Shown: piece by piece, positions 61,101-64,000 of the stretch
Layout: every line of letters starts with the position of its first letter
How positions within the stretch are numbered: position 1 is the stretch's first letter
Assembly: GCA_028015205.1 (NCBI GenBank)
Contig: CM051518.1
Span: 30,780,001 to 30,844,000, forward strand
Reading direction: 5' to 3'
DNA from: Mytilisepta virgata
Lineage: Eukaryota > Mollusca > Bivalvia > Mytilida > Mytilidae
DNA: 64,000 bases
The notes under the pieces: generated by a model
What the model was told of the DNA's origin: nothing
What the model saw: the letters and a program-made list of their open reading frames with translations, nothing else
Database searches by the model: none
Translations under genes and position numbers: made by a program

Positions 61101-63197
61101 CAAGATTTTTTGGTCAATTCGCATCACGAATCCCGTCTAGTTGCCAGCCGTAACTATGACGTCGTGATAAACAACTTGTGTCTCCAGACATTTTTCGTTC
61201 AGCATCTGAAGAAGACGGTTGTATCGTCGAATATATATGCGAACTTTGTGCTTTAAAATATTAAATATTCTCCATGAAGAAACAATTTTATTGTTAAAAT
61301 ATTGACTAACGATTATAGATTATCAGCCTAAATATGATAAAACCTGTCAATACAATAAAAAATGTCAAAGTAGTCCAATATGACACATACCCGTCCAATA
61401 TGCCATATTGACTGGTTGATATGTCATATTGGACTGGTTAGTCAATACAGGTATAATTGCGCAAGGTTTACCATATTGGCTTAGTTATTGGTCCTTGGCT
61501 ACCCATACTGGACCTCGGCTTCGCATCAGTCCAATATGGCTTGACTCGAACCAATAACTAACCCAATATGGAAAACCTTACGCAATAATACTATAAATTT
61601 GCTGATAAGGTAAAGACAGAATCAGATATCACAAAAATGTGGCCTTTCAAAATGTAATTTACTGCAAATATTTGTACATTGGGACTCCATTTAACATTAA
61701 GATTTTAATAATCAGAATAACGAAGGAATACATAATTATATCTTTGGAAAAATACCTCCTTATTCCTTTTGATGAAGTCTTTTTTCTTTTTGTGTTTCTT
61801 GGAACCTTTATGACTACCATTTATACTTGTTGAACCACTAGCTGACATTGTATCTCTGTCTGTACTTGTAGTTGACTCTGTTGCCTCACTTGTACTGGAT
61901 TTTACTGTAAAATAATATATAACATTTATTGTCATGAAATACTGGAAATTCCAAGTGAAAGAAAATCTGATAATTCACTGGTGAACAGAAAAGTTAGATT
62001 TCACTCTAGGAAGTGACATATAATAACAGCCATCACTAATGATATTACAATACAAACATTGATGTATAGGCACAAAAAACAAAACAAAATACGTTGTATT
62101 TTCTCATTTAATCTTCTGTGTTAGTCAATTTAAGAAACAGAATCTAATCTTGAAATTTGAATACCAAAAATCTAAAACTAAAGACAGTGCAACACTAATC
62201 ATTCATGTGCTACACATATTTGTAATTAGTGTTGTTTGGTCACTCATAGATATTAGGTATTCATATATAATTCAAGATAATACAATAATATTTCATTAAT
62301 CCTTTTAAAATGTTATTTGATAAATTTACATATAAATCTGTTGGTACAATGGTTTACATATCTTCATCTTATGAAAATGAAACTGTGTTTAAAGTCACCT
62401 TTTCAGAACTCCCTTCAGCTACACCCCTTCCAAATAAATTTGTGATTGATAGTGTATAATATATACCAACCTTTAGATTTAGCACCTTCTGATTTAAAAT
62501 CTGGATAATCATGTTCATTTAGTTGTGTAGCAAACACTGGTTCATCAGGTATCTCTGACATATTAATGCCTAAAAAATCAAGCAATGAAATAAAACAATC
62601 TATAGTCAGCAAGCAAATATACCCAATGCCACCCCCACCTTAAAAAAGTTCCTATTGGTTCCCTATTTCAGATTTTTCTGAAAATAAAACTAATCTAACG
62701 ACTTATTAAGCAGAAAGATTTACTGTAATAAAATTTAAAGAAGATCCAACCAAAAAGAAAAAAAAGACACTTTTCAAGATACAAGAGTTTACATATAATT
62801 TTTAAAAAGTTCCCCATTTCAGATATTTCTGAGAATCAAACTCATATTTACTCTAGAAATAAAGTAAAAATACACTGAGTGTGGTGAGATACCAGAATTT
62901 TGAATGGATGTCAAAAGTTTGTATCCCAGTGTGCCAAAAACTGAAGGTCTGCAAGCATGTCAGGAAAGAAAATTTTATAATTCACTAGTGAACAGAAAGT
63001 CATATTTCACTCTAGGAAGTGACATAACAATAATTCATGTTTCAAATGTACTGGTACTTACATTTATATGTATTATAAAATACAATGAGAACATACCTTC
63101 ATTATGACTAGGAGGCAATGTAAGAGCCAAGAATTTCTGTGTGTTCAATTTTGCATCAGTATTCTGTTGATTAATAGCTTCTAACTCTGACTTTATT
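51452..63197 (-). CDS. FSIP1: FSIP1-like gene, nine 3' exons (5' end outside the window)
   Basis: Whole-gene entry. The nine exons join with consistent phase into 602 codons plus stop. Signature phrases of fibrous sheath-interacting protein 1 appear in the right order: NTQKFLALT, PVFATQLNEHDYP, KDFIKRNKE, NPIPMTQEEKDRVESILADL, the RFQIAVHSGEG block, QRELRERLHQVDEQLANL and LPKEQLDSLLDQC. In mammals FSIP1 binds AKAP4 of the sperm fibrous sheath and is tied to cilia and flagella (established knowledge). The mussel protein has a long, charged, probably disordered C-terminal tail and already exceeds the human length (581) without its N-terminus. Confidence 0.88.
52506..53118. mobile_element. 613-bp piggyBac-style MITE in an FSIP1 intron
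   Basis: TTAA at both outer ends. The left end TTAACCCTTTCACCGATGGA and the right end TCCTGGTTGACCGG...-type reverse, read inward as TTAACCGTTTCGCCGACAAG, form imperfect inverted repeats. TTAA target duplication and CCxTTTC ends are typical of piggyBac relatives. No transposase frame is present. Confidence 0.65.
53179..53315 (-). CDS. FSIP1: FSIP1 exon h
   Basis: Reads TPKSSRDILMENPPKLSGEV, LQQLLAEAHTVLPSRLSTLR, EEDEEG. Phases fit both neighbours. LSGEVLQQLLAEA resembles the LSxEQLxxLLxE motif of exon g, so this may be a second copy of that helix. Confidence 0.85.
53440..53935. repeat. about 145-bp tandem repeat, three copies
   Basis: Each copy contains AATGTAGGTCATAATGACCC, ACTACCCAAGGCACATCCA, TTTCATTGATACACTATGCT and TTAACCAGAGTCG. 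Copies start near 53475, 53614 and 53758. It lies in an FSIP1 intron just upstream (gene sense) of exon h. Confidence 0.85.
54162..54328 (-). CDS. FSIP1: FSIP1 exon g
   Basis: Reads LSESDGTSRLPKEQLDSLLD, QCARSLSRTSIGDISSRISE and ends in phase 2. It matches human FSIP1 CLSEEQLKCLLDEC. Two AG acceptors are close together (54329 and eight bases inside); only the first keeps the frame. Confidence 0.88.
54329..55668 (-). other. FSIP1 intron between exons f and g
   Basis: AT-rich intron; nothing recognisable. Confidence 0.5.
55669..55830 (-). CDS. FSIP1: FSIP1 exon f
   Basis: Reads SYKLFTPVSIKTNLDIEHFG, EKALIEYKDQRELRERLHQV, DEQLANLHNRDEDE. It matches the family coiled-coil segment GEKxLxxxxEQRxLxxRLxEIDEKL. 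Phase 0 at both ends; the donor is GAG|GTGAGG. Confidence 0.92.
56237..56497 (-). mobile_element. tRNA-derived SINE, RUDI/CORE type
   Basis: On the minus strand the head (from 56497) has A-box-like TGGCCGAGTGGTCTAGGAG and B-box-like GGTTGCGAGTTCAAATC, that is, a tRNA Ser/Leu-type promoter for RNA polymerase III. The core follows: GTCGGTGGTTCTTTCCGGGT, ACTCCGGCTTCCTCCACCAA and GGCGTTAAACCCCAACTAAA. This core is widespread in mollusc SINEs. The SINE looks full-length and little decayed. It lies between FSIP1 exons e and f. Confidence 0.88.
56792..56953 (-). CDS. FSIP1: FSIP1 exon e
   Basis: Reads EVRIPRFQIAVHSGEGFVPD, DNDQKSLRSIESRLKEIMPP, EDYESVMLSPSTPQ. Corresponds to the VPxxGYELAVxQxxxLxxIDxxLQEL block of vertebrate FSIP1. 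Phase 0 at both ends. Confidence 0.9.
57419..57532 (-). CDS. FSIP1: FSIP1 exon d
   Basis: Reads LAADAENPIPMTQEEKDRVE then SILADLDQLPEIPDDEVD. It parallels the human [20 protein letters not shown] then VELLKDLD segment. The donor is GAT|GTACGT. Confidence 0.92.
58267..61047 (+). CDS. OTU protease - reverse transcriptase - GIY-YIG nuclease fusion (Penelope-like)
   Basis: 926 codons without interruption. Residues 1-150 form an OTU-type cysteine protease domain: SVAGDGHCYFRSIS with D25 and C28, WATEAEIVATSNLFGCTINV, and NGNHFNLIY with catalytic H144. A lysine-rich linker follows. Residues about 260-700 are Penelope-type RT: IIIRPCDKGSGVCVVDADDY, GNPKMHKENIPYRIIISGIN, motif A FCMDVKSLYPSVP (D469), motif B DGTAIGSRLGMNYAS, motif C YFRYVDDVWGVW (D567, D568). 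A C-x3-C-x2-C cluster (GCGRNCVTCDK) precedes a GIY-YIG nuclease: VVYAVYCTKC, IVYVGET, DRIQNH (R855) and RRTRESLFI (E908). OTU enzymes cleave ubiquitin or polyproteins; its role in a Penelope-like element is unknown. All catalytic residues appear present, so recent activity is plausible. Confidence 0.93.
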   Translation: MKINKEQVIYMYSYRGFSIRSVAGDGHCYFRSISLEFTGCEDNFQYVREIVCNEINMNKDHYQQFITGDIEKHLENMVRKDGCSQSWATEAEIVATSNLFGCTINVLMQEENSGLQWQTFKPNTETEEGPNNYEINLQYVNGNHFNLIYNKQTEIAEENRSFYEPGQNISFSTANLKEKRKNGSLVFNLSKKKLTEMHEKVLGLGLKFIPTNKKIDMTELITDVKEWDRRMRLREFFYEENMEKDSDAGGDEVQDQVTSKKKKNSHWTPNEGRNQWLDLYLKLVKDDILKGVKTNYYTNLSKPEEAGLADLMNDNSIIIRPCDKGSGVCVVDADDYIRKIEEELKDTSTYTETPEDLTDDVTKKVEKLVNRLCRKGYISEETKRYMLPRNVIPGKVKGNPKMHKENIPYRIIISGINHPTEKIAECAEKELQKHVQSLPSYIQDTTDFLNKVKEISQPLPSDTILFCMDVKSLYPSVPKTEGLQACQEALDKRPNQSIPSSEVLSMIKLVLENNNFSFNGKSYLQVDGTAIGSRLGMNYASTYLGSWEQKLLEQSPFEPLVYFRYVDDVWGVWQHGEEKLKEFHTLANSIHPRIKIELRYDKNKIEFLDTITTLENGFIVTSLFEKSTDKHMYLHKTSDHPKTVKKSIPYGLGVRVKRICEKEEDYQKERKKIKQRLRNRGYTGGLVEQQLLKVDEKNREDTLKYRKKSKNKMPERVPIVLTYSRALPDVGKILKKHHHLLGRSTRLKKIFKTQPMCAYRRDTNLSDRIVHQKTSKVLKNKEVGKKEDKKQNGCGRNCVTCDKIYRGQCNTKSGRIIRMNDNIHCRSHNVVYAVYCTKCKHIVYVGETDTKLKDRIQNHLSDIRTNKTKKDKPVSIHFNSKGHSIENFKFAGIEIPRKSDIEYRRTRESLFIKLCNTQQEGINVRI
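61201..61245 (+). other. structured motif after the Penelope ORF (ribozyme-like core?)
   Basis: CTGAAGA, then a GACG...CGTC stem, then GAAT. This recalls the CUGANGA ... GAA core of hammerhead ribozymes known from Penelope-like elements. However, one extra A sits beside the stem, and the flanks GCAT/ATGC pair with each other rather than forming stems I and III. Probably not an active ribozyme as it stands. Confidence 0.25.
61451..61591. repeat. 141-bp foldback MITE
   Basis: Arms of about 40 bp: ATTGCGCAAGGTTTACCATA, TTGGCTTAGTTATTGG at the left and CCAATAACTAACCCAATATG, GAAAACCTTACGCAAT at the right. Just upstream (61390-61440) the word CATATTGACTGGTT occurs twice. The loop repeats CCAATATGGC. 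It lies in an FSIP1 intron. Confidence 0.8.
61756..61904 (-). CDS. FSIP1: FSIP1 exon c
   Basis: Ser/Thr-rich stretch (KSSTSEATESTTSTDRDTMS) followed by a basic run, SHKGSKKHKKKKDFIKRNKE. The end matches HNQDFIKRNIELA of human FSIP1. Phase 1 in, 0 out. Confidence 0.9.
61957..62020. repeat. intron block, copy 1
   Basis: GAAAGAAAATCTGATAATTC, ACTGGTGAACAGAAAAG, ATTTCACTCTAGGAAGTGAC. A second, slightly different copy is at 62964-63026, next to the Penelope fragment. Confidence 0.9.
62471..62569 (-). CDS. FSIP1: FSIP1 exon b
   Basis: Reads INMSEIPDEPVFATQLNEHD then YPDFKSEGAKSK. It matches the SSVFHTQIPPEEYE segment of human FSIP1. Phase 1 in and 1 out; donor AAAG|GTTGGT. Confidence 0.9.
62904..62966 (+). 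repeat. 63-bp exact fragment of the Penelope RT motif A
   Basis: Identical over 63 bp to 59668-59730 inside the Penelope-like element, encoding MDVKSLYPSVPKTEGLQACQ plus E, that is, catalytic motif A. The left junction shares TTTTG with the source. The right junction shares GAA with the adjoining intron block copy (62964-63026). Confidence 0.97.
62964..63026. repeat. intron block, copy 2
   Basis: GAAAGAAAATTTTATAATTC, ACTAGTGAACAGAAAG, ATTTCACTCTAGGAAGTGAC. Pairs with 61957-62020 in the same orientation, about 1 kb apart. Confidence 0.9.
63097..63197 (-). CDS. FSIP1: FSIP1 exon a (first one visible)
   Basis: Acceptor TATTGACAG|AATAAAGTC, phase 2 in, 1 out. Reads IKSELEAINQQNTDAKLNTQ then KFLALTLPPSHNE. 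NTQKFLALT matches NTKKFLSLT of human FSIP1. A possible 14-nt upstream exon lies near 63243-63256 (TTTCAG|GATGGACATCTTTT|GTAG), but its donor is poor and I do not claim it. The rest of the N-terminus lies beyond the window. Confidence 0.88.
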
Positions 63198-63514
63198 CTG
63201 TCAATAAAACCAAAAATACTAATCATAGATAAATAAGCTACAAAAGATGTCCATCCTGAAAGATTAAAAACATAAAAATACAGCTGCATAAAGTTTAAAG
63301 TAGCAAACTTATTAAACACTTATTATTCGTGATATTTTTGTGGACTTTGTGGACAATTCAATCCACAAATTTCAAAACCCAACGAAATATAAATGATTGA
63401 TTGACTGATTGTTGCTTAACTTCTAGTAGCAAATAATTCATGCTTCTTCAGGATGAGAACTATTTCAATATATCAAACATTTCAAACAGGGGTGGTTCAT
63501 GATTGACTGACACC

Positions 63515-64000
63515 TACTTGCCAAGAAGTATCTACAGCCCATATATCGTGGATATAGGTATTAAAGCTACAGAGAAATGGACGTAATCATGAAAATGTGA
63601 CTCAAGTGTGAAATTCAGGTCAAGGTCTCAGACAGCCATGTACCGACCAAGGACCAACAGTAGACCAAATATAAGCGGTCTATGTATTGCAGTTGCTGAG
63701 AAATGGAGTTATCCCAAAAATGTGAAATATAGAAATATATGTCAATGGTAAGGTGTCACATGTTAAAGTGGTATATATCCACTAAGAACTTCTATCAACC
63801 AAATACTGTGGGTCTTGTTAGTACTGTTGCTGAGAAATAGACTACAGAATCATGAAAATGTAGATTAAGTCACTCAAGCATGAATTTCAGGTCAAGTTCA
63901 GCCGACAGGTGTTAGACTGGCATGTATCCACTAAGAACTATCTACATGGTCTAGGTATTACAGTTGATAGTGGTGTTCCGATGATCGGAATAAGTCCGAA
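63515..64000. repeat. tandem array with about 130-140-bp units, running off the window
   Basis: Recurring words are GCTGAGAAATGGA, CATGAAAATGTGACTCAAG, AATTCAGGTCAAGGTC and ACCAAATA. They share themes with the arrays at 48640 and 53440 (CACCAAATATAGTAGACC, AATGAGGTCAAGGTCA), so these look like one superfamily. The end is cut by the window. Confidence 0.75.

Larger units (their letters stand above)
58150..61260 (+). mobile_element. Penelope-like retroelement with OTU domain
   Basis: An apparently intact single-ORF Penelope-like element (ORF 58267-61047) inserted between FSIP1 exons c and d, antisense to the host gene. The boundaries are approximate because no clear terminal repeats or target duplication can be fixed by eye. 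Downstream of the ORF is a structured motif at 61201-61245. Confidence 0.8.

Noticed and set aside
63233..63260. 14-nt FSIP1 micro-exon
   Set aside because: Good acceptor but weak donor (GTAGCT) and no independent support for its four residues.

Overview
The window is animal nuclear DNA, AT-rich, intron-rich and crowded with repeats. Conserved metazoan genes (TTC27, FSIP1), a tRNA-headed SINE with the molluscan RUDI-type core, a Ty3/gypsy relic, a Penelope-like element and several dispersed families with nucleosome-sized internal repeats point to a bivalve mollusc, probably a mussel of the Mytilus type. The species is inferred from repeat style, not proven. No bacterial, CRISPR or operon-like features are present.

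Layout. 1-6.1 kb: no recognisable gene; a 45-bp satellite of about 37 copies, a GC-rich foldback and two repeat elements. 6.1-11.2 kb: a two-exon F-box/leucine-rich-repeat gene on the minus strand, its intron holding a dispersed element. 11.3-15.1 kb: a foldback, a reverse transcriptase scrap, a broken Ty3/gypsy element and ends of the AGCTCACC repeat family. 15.1-47.1 kb: the complete minus-strand TTC27 gene, which I resolved into 24 coding exons with consistent phases (2514 nt, 837 residues, close to the human length). Its introns hold a Tigger/pogo transposon interrupted by a LINE, three minisatellites, a near-perfect palindrome of about 158 bp and several MITE-like elements. 47.1-51.4 kb: intergenic, with TIR and tandem elements. 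51.4-63.2 kb: nine exons of FSIP1 on the minus strand (602 codons and stop; the 5' end lies outside the window). Its introns hold a piggyBac-style MITE, a SINE and an intact 926-codon Penelope-like element on the opposite strand. 63.5-64 kb: another tandem array.

Three observations stand out. First, the 3' end of TTC27 exon 7, including its splice donor, has been expanded into a 51-bp tandem array that carries a ladder of about 14 CAG|GTAA donor sites. Second, the Penelope-like element carries an N-terminal OTU-type cysteine protease domain fused to reverse transcriptase and a C-terminal GIY-YIG nuclease in one open frame. Third, an exact 63-bp copy of that element's reverse-transcriptase motif A lies 3.2 kb away in another FSIP1 intron, joined to a second copy of nearby intron sequence, which looks like a templated repair scar.

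The genes do not form an operon. TTC27 and FSIP1 are transcribed in the same direction, with TTC27 downstream of FSIP1 and about 4.3 kb between the FSIP1 stop and the TTC27 start.
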